A stretch of DNA of 64,000 nt from Amblyomma americanum (lineage: Eukaryota; Arthropoda; Arachnida; Ixodida; Ixodidae), in assembly GCF_052857255.1 (NCBI RefSeq), contig NC_135505.1, positions 23,542,269 through 23,606,268 on the forward strand. The letters are read 5' to 3'. Of this stretch, positions 10,232 through 19,602 are shown one piece after another. A program made the position numbers and the translations under genes. The notes below the pieces were generated by a model. The model was given only the letters and a program-made list of their open reading frames with translations. It ran no database searches and was not told where the DNA came from. Numbering within the stretch: the stretch's first letter is position 1; every line of letters begins with the position of its first letter.

Positions 10232-10496
10232 ACCTAAGCCAAACGCACCCTCAAATGCACATTAACCTGGCCTACAGACCTAACCTGAGACCTGGCCAAA
10301 TCCCCCACAGAGAACGGCCTCACCAGAGATGACCACGTAGGCACCACCAGGGAACCACAGTTGAGCTCGAAGCCAAGCACCAGCAAGAACACGTCAGCAA
10401 GAACACGTCCAAGAAACGGTCACTGGTCGAGCGTTCTTCTTCTCGTTTCCCTAACGTTCAACAGAACGTTCTTCTTCTTTTTTTTTTGACCACATC

Positions 10497-11180
10497 TCCA
10501 GGTCGCTTCTTCTTCTTCTTGTTTTGAGGCGGCACGTGCTATCGAAATGCACCGTGTCAATATAATTAGACAGATTTGGCTCAGCGTCCCTTGAAAGGGA
10601 GAAAGAATGATTAGCGGGAGCTCTTGCATCCTGTGTTCATATTTAGATATTGAAGAGATTGTTTCAGTACTGAAGCGCTTTAAATAGGGGAGTAAGAACA
10701 CGAATCAACTTGGGGGCGTTGCTTTGCATACGTTCACGGCATTTTGTTAGGCCAGTGGAATGTGGGTGCCATAATACACGACACTATGTTCCATGCCGTA
10801 AGCGAAAACTCCCTTATTTAGACTCAAAAATTCATACTTCTGGCCCTTTCTCCCTGTAATGCTTTGGAATATCTGGCATTTTTTTTAAAAGGAAGGAAAT
10901 AATTTTTGCTATTAAATTCTATGGACACCTATGATAATAATCTTTTGCAAAAATTTCCACCTTAAATTTCCTGAAGGAAAAATTGCCCTAGTTACTTGAG
11001 CAGTGATGCATGCCCAGGTGCCCATTTTCGAATCGGATACTCGATGGCTAATAATGTTGTGTATGATTTAAATTGAAAGCTTGAGAGCACGTCTGTGCAG
11101 CTTCCACGCCTGCCATCACGCAAATGAGATGATTAAATGAGCCTATGGGGTAATGTTGTCATGGTAACAAGGCATGAATG
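10497..11180. other. Unassigned DNA with a second (TTC)n tract
   Basis: The DNA right of element 2 starts with another TTC run (10507-10518), similar to the tail of element 2, so element 2 may have landed beside an older LINE tail. The rest is AT-rich, with T runs and no frame or repeat that I recognise. Confidence 0.4.
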
Positions 11181-12310
11181 TGGGCTAGTTTGTTGTTCAT
11201 GGCGCAGGGAATCCCCCTAGTGGTTACAAGACGGAAGACGAAAAATACACGATGGAACGATAGTAAAGACAAAGTATGAACTCGCAGCTGACTCTACTGC
11301 TCGGAAAGGAGCTCCTTTATACACGAACGTATATGTGATACGAGGTGCAACACAAATGACAACAAAATAAAAAAAAATACCTTACAAGCAAACAACGACC
11401 TGTGCACCCTTCTCCCGGGATCATTACAATCCCCAAACCCATTCAAATTTTCAATCCAAAATATAAACCGATGCAGTGCTCACACTGCTTTCTTTCCTAC
11501 CAAACTAAATCATGCATGCTTCATCGACTTCCCCTGCAATTTTATGCTATTATGGTGGTATCATCACAGCGAGGTTTGCATTTTTTGCAATGATTACAAT
11601 GGGGAACCAAGTTCTCTGGATGGGTGATTTCTTTACTCCTTTTTCCTTAGTTTTCCTTCGGCTCATCGGCCTGTTATGACTATGTGTCGCCGGCCACATG
11701 AATGTGGCACCTTGTACACGACATCCTTGTTGCAGACAACAAATCTTATTTCTTGGGCGCTCCAAATAGTTTTTATGGGGCACTTTGTCTGTACTACTGT
11801 ACTGTCCTGTATTTTGGCCTTTCGTCTTATATATGATTTAACGCGATGATGATGAGAGGGAATTTTTATGGCGCAAGGGCATCTGCGGCCAAAGAGCACC
11901 ATGGCTCAAGGTAATTTTCGTTTGCTTAAGGTACGGTCAAAGACCCATTTCCCAAGCATGTCACTGTTATTAAGCCGAGAACCAGGACAGGGGAAGCTTG
12001 TACCCATTGTATCACGGGTGGATGCCCGGCGGCACTGGGGATCGGACCCCGCACCTCCTGCATGCCAGGCGGATGCTCAACCACTAGGGCATATCTGCGG
12101 TTAGCGATTTAACGCGATTTCTTGCACCACGTTGTTGTGCATATTTATCTGTTGGTAAATAACACAATCGCTGGAAAAGCTGAATTGGTAAATGCTTGTT
12201 AGTCGCTATGCCAGTATCGTACGCTAAGAACACGAATACAAACATGGTGCCTATTGAAGCGGGATTGAATTTTTCATTTTTCGTATTCGACTAATCTCTT
12301 TAGTGCAACG
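11181..12310 (-). mobile_element. Decayed Penelope-like element with GIY-YIG remnant
   Basis: Minus-strand frames between about 11590 and 11850 contain FVVCNKDVVYKVPHSCGRRH, which aligns by eye with the GIY-YIG endonuclease core of PLEs (pattern VVYxIPLSCGKxYIGQTGRC). The tyrosine/glycine signature is eroded (HIVITGR), so the enzyme is dead. A GGGCTAGTTTGTTGTTCATG at 11182 resembles the PLE end motif described elsewhere in the window. A SINE splits the element at 11848-12105. The reverse transcriptase half is not recognisable and the outer limits are guesses. Confidence 0.55.
11848..12105 (-). mobile_element. tRNA-derived SINE with 13-bp TSD
   Basis: On the minus strand this begins with a tRNA-like head: A-box-like TGCCCTAGTGGTTGAG and B-box-like GGGGTCCGATCCCC. 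It continues through a unique body and ends in a CATCATCATCG tail. It is bounded by the exact direct repeat GATTTAACGCGAT at 11835-11847 and 12106-12118. It lies inside a PLE remnant, so it is younger than that element. The tail is similar to RTE tails in this window, which suggests mobilisation by RTE machinery (inference). Confidence 0.85.
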
Positions 12311-12539
12311 AAAATGATCAAACTAGCAAGAAAAACTGGTGTACACCGATTTGGAAAATTTTTAGATGCGGTTTTGATGGGCACAGAATGAAACAAACGC
12401 GAGGACCACAATTAAACAAAAGGCACGTTAAACCCTACTTCCCGCAATTGCTTCCTTTCCTTCAATCACGTAGTACGTCTCACGAAAGATTTGCGCATAG
12501 TGATTTGAATTTGAAGAAAACAACAGTCTGCCTTGAAAG
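12119..12539. other. PLE continuation and unassigned DNA
   Basis: The first ~150 bases probably continue the PLE broken by the SINE. The remainder is AT-rich without a recognisable frame. Confidence 0.35.
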
Positions 12540-12984
12540 AAGGCCTAGATACCACTGAGACGAATGACGCTCTCTCACCCAAAAACAGCCGTTCTGCCTT
12601 TTACTCGTAAGAATCTGAAGGATTTCTGTATTTGCCTTAACGGTCAATCTTTAGCGCCTGTTAAGCAGCACCGTTTTCTGGGCATTGTTCGTGAGAGACA
12701 ACTGCCTTGGGCTCCTCATATAAAATCCATCGCAGACCAGGTGAACTATATTGACAACGTGCTACGAAGGCTTGCTGGTACGTCTTGGTTCAGTAATTAG
12801 TTATCTCTGCTCACAGTTTACAACGCACTCAAATATAAAAGCATTGCGCACTCCTCGCCGATTTTTCACGGTCTGTCGCCAACCTCGGAGGAACGCCTGC
12901 AAAGACTGTTAGCTAGGGGCCTCCGTAGGTGTTTGGGAGTTTCTCAAGAGACTTCCGGCGCTCCGGTAATTGCTGAGGCGATTC

Positions 12985-13130
12985 TTTAACGTACACTGTC
13001 ATTGCACAGCACACGGGCCTCTAGAATTTCGCCCCCATTGAAATTCGACCGCAGCGGCCAGGATCGAACCTGCGTCTTTTGGGTCAGCAGCCGATCGCCA
13101 TAAGCAGCTACCACTGCGGCAGTTTATGAA
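12985..13130 (-). mobile_element. Ruka-like tRNA SINE, truncated and diverged
   Basis: Reads on the minus strand as a tRNA-like head (GACGCAGGTTCGATCC, B box) followed by CGAATTTCAATGG, the body of the same SINE family found intact at 13872. It lacks the far 3' end. It sits inside a LINE RNase H remnant; no clean TSD was found. Confidence 0.7.
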
Positions 13131-14106
13131 TTTTGGAAAGGAGACATAGATAATCCCCCATGGCTTTTAATTACCCTACAATGCAGTTGTCTGTCAAAGG
13201 AATATTTAGGAAACGTGGCATGATGTATATCACTGCTCAGCAGTTAGCACTTTACTAGATACACATGCGGTAGCCCGGTTACATTCATGTGTATACTAAC
13301 GGTTCCTGTCATCAAAATTCATCAGCGTCCGCATTTGGGATTGCGCACCTGAATGAGCGACGGGCATGTAAACCGATTCAAGCGACAGAATCAATGACTG
13401 CTGTGATTTATGTCATTTATTTGGCTCTCCAATTCATCTCAAGAGTGCGGAGCCCGCGAATGTGGGTAATCATAAGCGACTCCCAATCCGCACTGACATC
13501 ATTTGACAGCGCCAGTGCCATACGATGGAATGCTAGACTTGAATACAAAGTTCTAAATGTATTTTCCAAGGCTGCATAAATGCAGCATATTATAGCTTTC
13601 CAATGAATACCCGGACATTGCTTTATTTCTGGAAACGCCGTGGTGGATGCAGCGACTAGGCAAACACACTCCAATGCCCTCACTTCTCGCCTTCCTTTAT
13701 AGACAGGGGCACTGCTCCGTTTCTTAAAATTCATGCGTAATAACATGAATGAAAGGACGTGGTTTGAGCCAAACTTTAGAATTTAGCATCTACACTGCAT
13801 CGATTCGTTGCTGCGGTTTAATATTCCACTATCTATCAGCTGAAGTTTAGAAACAGTCCTTCCCCGCTTGCGCCGCCCCGATGGCTCAGTGGTTATGGCT
13901 CTCGGCTGCTGACCCGAGAGATGCGGGTTCGATCCCGGCCACGGCGGTCGAATTTTGATGGAGGCGAAATTATAGAGACCCGCGTACTCTGCGATGTCAC
14001 TGCACGTTAAAGAATACCAGGCAGTAGAAATTTCCGGAGCCTTTCACTATGGCGCCTCTCACAGCCTGAGTTGTTTTGTACGTTAAACCCCCATAAACCA
14101 TAAACC

Positions 14107-14990
14107 GCATGTTTGCAGGAGGTATTTCGAGGCCTGAATTGGGAACAGTTGGGAATAAGAATAAATGGAGAATACCTAAATAATCTGCGATTTGCTGCTG
14201 ACATTGCCTTGCTGAGTCACTCAGGAGGTGAACTGCAAATCATGATCAACGAGTTAGACAGGCAGAGCAGATCGATGGGTCTAAAAATTAACATGCAGAA
14301 AACCAAGGTAATGTTCAACAGCCTAGCAAGGGAACAACAGTTCGCAATTGGCAGCGAGAGCCTAGAAATTGTGCCGGAATACGTCTACTTAGGGCAGGTA
14401 GTGACAGCTGATCCGGATCATGAGAGGGAGATAACTAGAAGGTTAAGAATGGGGTGGAGCGCATATGGCAAATTCTCGCAGATCATGAGTGGCAGTTTAC
14501 CAATTTCCCTCAAGAGGAAAGTGTACAACAGCGTAATCTTACCGGTACTCCCCTACGGGGCAGAAACGTGGAGGCTAACGCAAAGAGTTCAGCTTAAGTT
14601 AAGGACAACGCAGCGAGCCATGGAAAGGAAAATGATAGGTGTAACGTTAAGAGATCGGAAGCGGGCAGAGTGGGTGAGGGAACAAACACGGGTTAATGAC
14701 ACCCTAGTCGAAATCAAGAGAAAGAAATGGGCTTGGGCAGGACATGTAATGCGAAGGCAAGATAACCGCTGGTCTTTAAGGGTAACAGAGTGGGTTCCAA
14801 GAGAAAGTAAGCGTAGCAGGGGGCGGCAGAAGGTTAGGTGGGCGGATGAGATTAAGAAGTTTGCAGGCAAAGGGTGGATGCAGCTGGCAAAGGATAGGGT
14901 TAATTGGAGAGACATGGGAGAGGCCTTTGCCCTGCAGTGGGTGTAGTAAGGCTGATGATGATGATGATGATGAAGATGATGATGATGATG
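14107..14990 (+). mobile_element. 5'-truncated RTE LINE with 12-bp TSD inside a SINE
   Basis: An 884-bp insertion flanked by the exact repeat AAACCATAAACC (14095-14106 and 14991-15002). It carries the 3' third of an RTE-type ORF2 and ends in a (GAT)n tail at 14952-14990. Its open frame and exact TSD mark it as one of the youngest events in the window. Confidence 0.93.
14113..14946 (+). CDS. RTE ORF2 C-terminal part (reverse transcriptase end), open
   Basis: A 277-residue frame, the C-terminal part of an RTE-clade reverse transcriptase. [20 protein letters not shown] leads into the catalytic box, here FAADIALLSH, where other copies read FADDIALLSH: the first catalytic Asp is replaced by Ala. 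GLKINMQKTKVMFN, YLGQVVTADPDHEREITRR, LPYGAETWRLT and MIGVTLRDRKRAEWVREQT follow, the usual RTE thumb and C-terminal signature. The N-terminal endonuclease and RT fingers are missing through 5' truncation, so this is not functional alone. The stop TAG is at 14944-14946, just before the GAT tail. Confidence 0.88.
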   Translation: MQEVFRGLNWEQLGIRINGEYLNNLRFAADIALLSHSGGELQIMINELDRQSRSMGLKINMQKTKVMFNSLAREQQFAIGSESLEIVPEYVYLGQVVTADPDHEREITRRLRMGWSAYGKFSQIMSGSLPISLKRKVYNSVILPVLPYGAETWRLTQRVQLKLRTTQRAMERKMIGVTLRDRKRAEWVREQTRVNDTLVEIKRKKWAWAGHVMRRQDNRWSLRVTEWVPRESKRSRGRQKVRWADEIKKFAGKGWMQLAKDRVNWRDMGEAFALQWV

Positions 14991-15255
14991 AAACCATAAA
15001 CCAAAAATTCTTCACCGCATGCGTTTAAGAACGGCTTACACGAAGCACTTTATTCATCGAACTGGCCGCGCAGACAGCCAACTGTGTGCGTGAGGCGAAG
15101 AAAATGAGAATGTGGCTCACCTATTATTGGATTGTCGATTGGATGGCAACTTCAGGCCACGGTTGAAGAGAGACTTGGGCGCTCTTGACAGAAGACCCTT
15201 AAGTCTACAAAAGCTATTAGGCCGGTGGCCTACGTGTGCACTGCAAAATCGAGCA

Positions 15256-15780
15256 AACTCCTTGCACTAGGCATGCATGACACCCTTCAGGAAATAGTTG
15301 AAGCGTTCTTTCAGGCACAGTACCTTAGACTTACCGCGAGCACCACTGGCCGCCATATGCTCTAATTCCTTCGCATTAACGTACCCGCTAACTAGTAAGT
15401 CTTTATAGCCATGAATTAAAAGACTAGCGCAAATAACAAAGACAAAGATATAGAAGTAGACAGGACGAGCGCTCGTCCTGTCTACTTCTATGTCTGTGTC
15501 TTTGTTATTTGCGCTAGTCTTTTAATTCATGATGAAACACCAACTAGCCCAGCTTTCCGCCTTGATTGCTTTATAGCCATCCCTCGACACATCGATACAT
15601 GCACCTCTCGTTGTGAAACCCTTTCCTCAAAACGTCTATCCCCAATATCATATCCTTCGCCGCGTAGCTCGCGCTAATGCCCTTCATAAGCATTACGGGC
15701 AAGCCCACGATGTCGTTTGGGTAGACGCCACATGTACAGCGCACGAAGCGGTAGCAGTTGCCTACAATCAAACCCTACCC
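15256..15780 (+). pseudogene. LINE ORF2 fragment related to element 1, split by a foldback
   Basis: Frames read LLALGMHDTLQEIVEAFF, QYLRLTASTTGRHML, then after the foldback RVARANALHKHYGQAHDV and VWVDAT. These align by eye with element 1 residues from MALGVVNTFRELREAH through RRLARAEALARYYGN to YVDASG, the start of RNase H. The copy has stops and lacks the rest of RNase H. The foldback at 15413-15568 splits it and duplicated CTTTATAGCCAT. Confidence 0.7.
15413..15568. mobile_element. 156-bp foldback element with 12-bp TSD
   Basis: Two near-perfect inverted arms (about 15415-15470 and 15471-15526) meet at GAGCGCTC with almost no loop, followed by a tail containing ACCAACTAGCCC (15539-15550). 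Exact direct repeats CTTTATAGCCAT at 15401-15412 and 15569-15580 show it inserted as a unit into a LINE fragment. It has no coding capacity. The tail motif is shared with PLE ends in this window. Confidence 0.88.
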
Positions 15781-15857
15781 CACCCCCTAAGACCACCGGC
15801 ACGTCGCCCTTCTGAGCCACTTTTTTCAAGCGATGCGAGATCTGGTGGTGGTGTGGG

Positions 15858-16519
15858 ATGGCAACGGGTCTCTTGCGGCCTTGCGTGCCGGTGGTCTTCA
15901 CCGCAACTCAAAAACTGGCCGGCCTATGCAACAAGGTGCAGGTAAAGCATAAGGAAGAATGCGGTATCAAGCACGCAGAAAGATTTGTCCCATGCAAAAC
16001 GAGGGTTGTATACCGTATACCCCTGTCCTGTGGCAAAAGCTACATCGGACAAACTGGACGTTGTATAAACGTCAAACATCAGGATCACCACGCAGGAGAA
16101 GCCGCATTGGCGAGGGGAGGGCATGTGGCCGACCATTGTCGCCACTGCCGTGGTTGCACTCCTCGGTTCCGCGATACCACAATCCTGAATAACTTCGGGT
16201 CTAAACTATGAAAAGAAGTGTACGAGGCCTACAGTATCAAGAAGGAGTCCGGCTCGGGTGTCAGAAAAACCTCGGTAAACCTGTCTGATAAAGAGTAGTC
16301 ACATCTAGATTGTATGATATCTCGTACACGCCCTCGCACAAGTGTAACGTGATGATCGTTTTTCACGTTACAATGTGGTTACGATGATTCTATAAATGTG
16401 ACGCACTGTTGTAATAAAGCAGTTGATGTTCCGCGCTCTGTCCTGTTGGTTTCTTCCTCGTCCCTTGTCTTTTTTGCGTGCTTTCAAGATGCATTCTACT
16501 AATGGTCACCAACTAGCCC
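15858..16519 (+). pseudogene. Penelope-like element: GIY-YIG endonuclease and 3' UTR
   Basis: The frame at 15858-16211 reads VVFTATQKLAGLCNKV, a gap rich in His/Cys, then VVYRIPLSCGKSYIGQTGRC and INVKHQDH. This is the PLE GIY-YIG endonuclease with its YIG signature intact, and a Cys/His pair (CRHCRGC) follows. The upstream reverse transcriptase is absent. The frame ends at 16211. An AATAAA lies at 16413-16418, and the element end is put at ACCAACTAGCCC (16508-16519), which shows that this motif belongs to the PLE 3' terminus. Confidence 0.8.
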
Positions 16520-16539
16520 GTCTCTCCCTAATATACTGC

Positions 16540-17280
16540 CATGCATGTTCCTTCCGATTGCTGCAACTGGGAACACGTTCTTCCTCTCGTCACCTATGCT
16601 TAGAATTCTGCTGCTGAATTCGCCACAGGATTCTCTCCATATTTTCTCCTGTACGGCCGTGGGCCTTCTTGCACAATTGACACCATTCTACCGTACCGCC
16701 CTGACGCTTCCGAATTTACGACGCTTTCTCAAGCCGCAGCTTATGTCGAAGAATGCCGACAGCTTGACCGGTCCTTCACTTCTCACGCCCAGCAGCAGCA
16801 GAAAAGCACCCGTGGTCACTCTGTACTTCTTCCCGCTTACATTCCTGACTCTCTGGTCTGGCTCTGGGAACCCTCTCAGCTCTCGGTCTTTCCTCCAAAC
16901 TTGTTAGCAAGTACGAGGGACCCTACCGCGTTACTAAGCAGACATCCCCCGTCATTTACCTCATTGAACCTTTTACGTAGTGCACTGATCACCGTCGCCG
17001 AGGACATGAAATTGCACACACCGTCCGCATCAAACCATTCAACGACCCCGCCGTCGTCATATTGGCCCAGGCCGCCAGGACAGCGCACGCCTTTTCGCCC
17101 GGGGGAAGTTGTAAGACAAGCCTTCTGCTCCGGAGCCTTCAGTGGCTGGCGTTTAAGGAAGAAGACAACAACAAGCGCTGAACGCTCCTACCCTCATGCG
17201 TGCTCTCGACTGACCGCTGCCGCTGGTCTGGATCTGGACTGTACCGCTAGCTGTTCGCGACAGAGCGCCGTGTAAGGCAT
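16540..17280 (+). pseudogene. Ty3/gypsy integrase C-terminal remnant
   Basis: Translating across frames gives LYGRGPSCTIDTILPYRPD, FTTLSQAAAYVEECRQL, LVSKYEGPYRVTKQTSPVIY and VRIKPFNDP. These are hallmarks of the C-terminal part of Ty3/gypsy integrases, after the DDE core. Several frame changes make it non-functional. The following GGGGGAAGTTGTAAGAC is plausibly the start of the 3' LTR, but no LTR partner is seen. Confidence 0.7.
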
Positions 17281-18555
17281 TCTTCATTATATTAGTTATA
17301 ATATTTTCTTGGGCCGTCCCTATCTTAACCTCCATCATCCAACGATCGCTTTGTGCTTTAATTTTTGTGTCTTCGAGCTTCACCTCCAAACGTAATAAGT
17401 ATTGCCAGTACGTATTGTATTTTCTCTTCACTTTGGCTGTCCCAACGCAGCCCTTTTGGCTGCTCTCTACTCCCTCGATTCCTTTAGAATAATTTAAATT
17501 GCCTATTTAATTAAGAGTTAATTGAGCAGACCTCCAGCCCCTTATGATGCCGAGTAGACTAAAATTAGATGGGAAGACGCGTGATCGAGTGATAATAAGT
17601 CATATGACTAGCTCTCGCCGTAAAACGCTGCGAAAAACCTGGGGCGTACTGCAAAGTCTTTACCGTAGAGGCAGCTTCGAGGGGGTTGTTGCTTAACAGA
17701 GAAATGACCGTCGCATTCATACAGCAAACACAAAGTAGTGCTGCTCTTGCTCAAGAAACAGCAGTTTCCCGCAGATGATGCAGCAATCACTGAATGCGAC
17801 CAGCGCTCACGCTCCTCTGATAAACTTCCTGGCTTCAGTGGCTTCGCTTTATTCGGCGTGTGGTCTCCTCACTGGCGATCACCACAGGGCGCACTCATCG
17901 GCATAACTGAATAGAATACTTGTCCGCCAGTGCAATGCGGATGGCTTCCGCCGTTTTACCAGAAAAATAGAGCGCTGTGACTCGTTCACAGAGTTCCTTT
18001 AAAAAAACTGCAAGTTCCATAAATCACTGTGTCTCCCAGGAAGCCCTTGAGCGACTTTCAGGACAGATTTTAAAGCCTTTGTAAAGCTGTTGTGAAGAGC
18101 TATGGTTCCGAAAATATTTGGCGTAGAAAATATTATTTACCGGAAAAGCGACATCTTGGAAAAGTGTGAAAAACTGACTCATGCAAAGAGAATTCCCTCA
18201 TAAATGTTGTTGAAACTTCATATAAAGAGCGTCGAGCCACCAAATTTGTGTTAGCAGATGCAATTCAGCTTCAAAATAAATAAAACAAATGCGCAGTTAT
18301 CACCTTAAATTGCCGCTATGAGGGAAAACTTTAATGCAACGATAAAGCGCGCTGCTCGCGTCGTTGTAGTAACAAGAGCGGATACTAGTAAGCGCGGGGT
18401 TCCGCATTTAACCTGACTGCCAACAAGAAAGTCGAAGTGCTCAGGGAGCAGTCCCAACTGTGCAGTTGTTGCTCAGCCACTTAGCACTCATACGCATCGC
18501 GAAGACTGGATTAAGAGCGACTAACGCAAAAAAAAAAACAAGGCTGATTTCCGCG
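17281..18555. other. Unassigned AT-rich DNA
   Basis: No convincing open frame, repeat boundary or RNA gene found. A run of A at 18528-18539 precedes the CpG-rich stretch to the right. Confidence 0.4.
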
Positions 18556-18559
18556 GAAT

Positions 18560-19060
18560 GCGAAGAGAAAACTTTTCCTCGTCTCAAAGCTATGCAGCGC
18601 TGCTATATACGTCGCATTTGCGCCCGCGATGTCGTCGGAAATTTACGGGCGCTTCGGTCTGGCTAATTAGGGCCGCCCAGCCAGCTCGGTTCCGACAGGA
18701 CACACGAAAGCCGGACCGTGGAGAATATTTCATTTCAGCAGAAGGGGCGCCGTCAGGAGCGCGCGAGCTCCGTCTACGCAGCCGCTAGTGTTTTACGACG
18801 CGTCGCACGCTGCGCCGCTTAAAAACGAGCCGCCCGGTGGCTTCCTCGACGGGATCGTGGGCCGATCGGCGCAAGCTGCCTGTGGCACCCGAGTACGTTT
18901 GTGGCGCCTCCTTCCCAGTAGACGTGGACGCGGTACACTCACTCAGCATTTCGCTACTTTCTTGCCGCAGGCATTGGTCGCTGCTGCCTTACCTCGTCGG
19001 CGACAAGGTCGACGTACCACGCGCTCCAGCCAATAGACGGAGGGTGAGTGCACAGGTGAG
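18560..19060. promoter_or_regulatory. CpG-rich stretch with splice-like sites, possible host promoter or 5' exon
   Basis: By eye this is the most CpG-rich non-transposon stretch in the window. It contains a TTAAAAACG box near 18819, a pyrimidine tract ending in GCCGCAG (18964-18970) that could be a splice acceptor, and two donor-like sites, AGG/GTGAGT (19041-19049) and CAG/GTGAGG (19053-19061). Both strands carry only unremarkable frames. It could be the 5' non-coding exon of a gene whose coding exon lies downstream, for example the peptide at 25.19 kb, but nothing links them directly. Confidence 0.3.
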
Positions 19061-19503
19061 GGCGTTTAAGTGGCTGCCTGTCATTCGCTTATACCGTAAT
19101 TTTCTGTGCGCAGTGCGGGCTAAATTTTAATTTTTTCTCTTTGCGGAATATCTGCAAGTGCTTACCATGCACTGCAGATTACATATAGTTCACAGCTGTG
19201 TTCTCTTCATGGGGCTAACCGGCTTAGCGTATGTCTTCACATGGGTCCTCCGGACTGCATACCAGTCGCGGCCTCGGCATGAATTGGCCAAGGCAGGGAA
19301 GAAAGAAAGCGTAGCTTAACAAGGTGTGTGTTTGGGCTAGTTGGTGATCCATGTGCTTGTCGTAGTGTCACCTTTAGGAACCGAATAGACCGTTTAGGTA
19401 CGACGCTGGCTACGACTTGCAGTGTAGCTGTGAGAATGGGGCACGTGAACACGACATCCTCCGAAATGCGGATCACTGATTTGGCTCCTCAGCTGTGCCC
19501 AGG
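19061..19503. other. Unassigned DNA with one PLE-end motif
   Basis: Contains TGGGCTAGTTGGTGATCCAT at 19333-19352, the same wording seen at PLE and foldback ends. No other PLE sequence was recognised next to it, so it may be a solo end fragment. Confidence 0.4.
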
Positions 19504-19602
19504 AAATGAATGAATGAATGAATGAATGAATGAATGAATGAATGAATGAATGAATGAATGAATGAATGAATGAATGAATGAATGAATGAATGAATGAATG
19601 AA
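19504..19602. repeat. (AATG)n microsatellite
   Basis: About 25 uninterrupted copies of the tetranucleotide. Frames through it give only periodic peptides and are not genes. Confidence 0.98.

Larger units (their letters stand above)
5055..10496 (-). mobile_element. Full-length I-like LINE (element 2) with 10-bp TSD
   Basis: A complete-looking minus-strand LINE. The insert is 5065-10486, flanked by the exact direct repeat TTGACCACAT at 5055-5064 and 10487-10496, as expected for target-primed insertion. Its 3' end on the minus strand is a (GAA)n-type tail (read as TTC repeats at 5065-5079). The 5' UTR (10232-10486) begins with an A-rich run. ORF1 and ORF2 are both open with no stops or frameshifts. 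A decayed relative lies at 55.5-60.0 kb and shares the 3' UTR wording around CCAATCCCCC before its own trinucleotide tail. The TSD and the intact ORFs suggest a recent, possibly still competent insertion. Confidence 0.92.
13872..15002 (+). mobile_element. Ruka-like tRNA-derived SINE, split by an RTE insertion
   Basis: The tRNA-like head starts at GCCGCCCCGATGGCTCAG, with an A box TGGCTCAGTGG (13882-13892) and a B box GGGTTCGATCC (13925-13935). The body GTCGAATTTTGATGGAGGCG follows, ending in CCCCCATAAACCATAAACC. The sequence matches my memory of tick Ruka-type SINEs. SINE sequence is 13872-14106; 14107-14990 is an inserted RTE 3' end; 14991-15002 is the duplicated target. Confidence 0.85.
12540..15255 (+). 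pseudogene. LINE ORF2 remnant (RT thumb, RNase H, C-terminal zinc cluster), interrupted
   Basis: Scattered plus-strand frames match the second half of an I-like LINE ORF2. RT C-terminal part (12564-12985): FLGIVRERQLPWAPHIKSI and RLLARGLRRCLGVSQ. RNase H remnant (13289-13760): VYTNGS, ATESMTAVIYVIYLAL, IISDSQSALTSF and PGHCFISGNAVVDAATRQ. C-terminal Cys/His tail (15060-15250): VAHLLLDCRLD then RDLGALDRRPLSLQKLLGRW. Stops and frame changes are frequent. It is broken by a minus-strand SINE (12985-13130) and by a plus-strand SINE that itself holds an RTE tail (13872-15002), giving three nesting levels. Confidence 0.75.
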
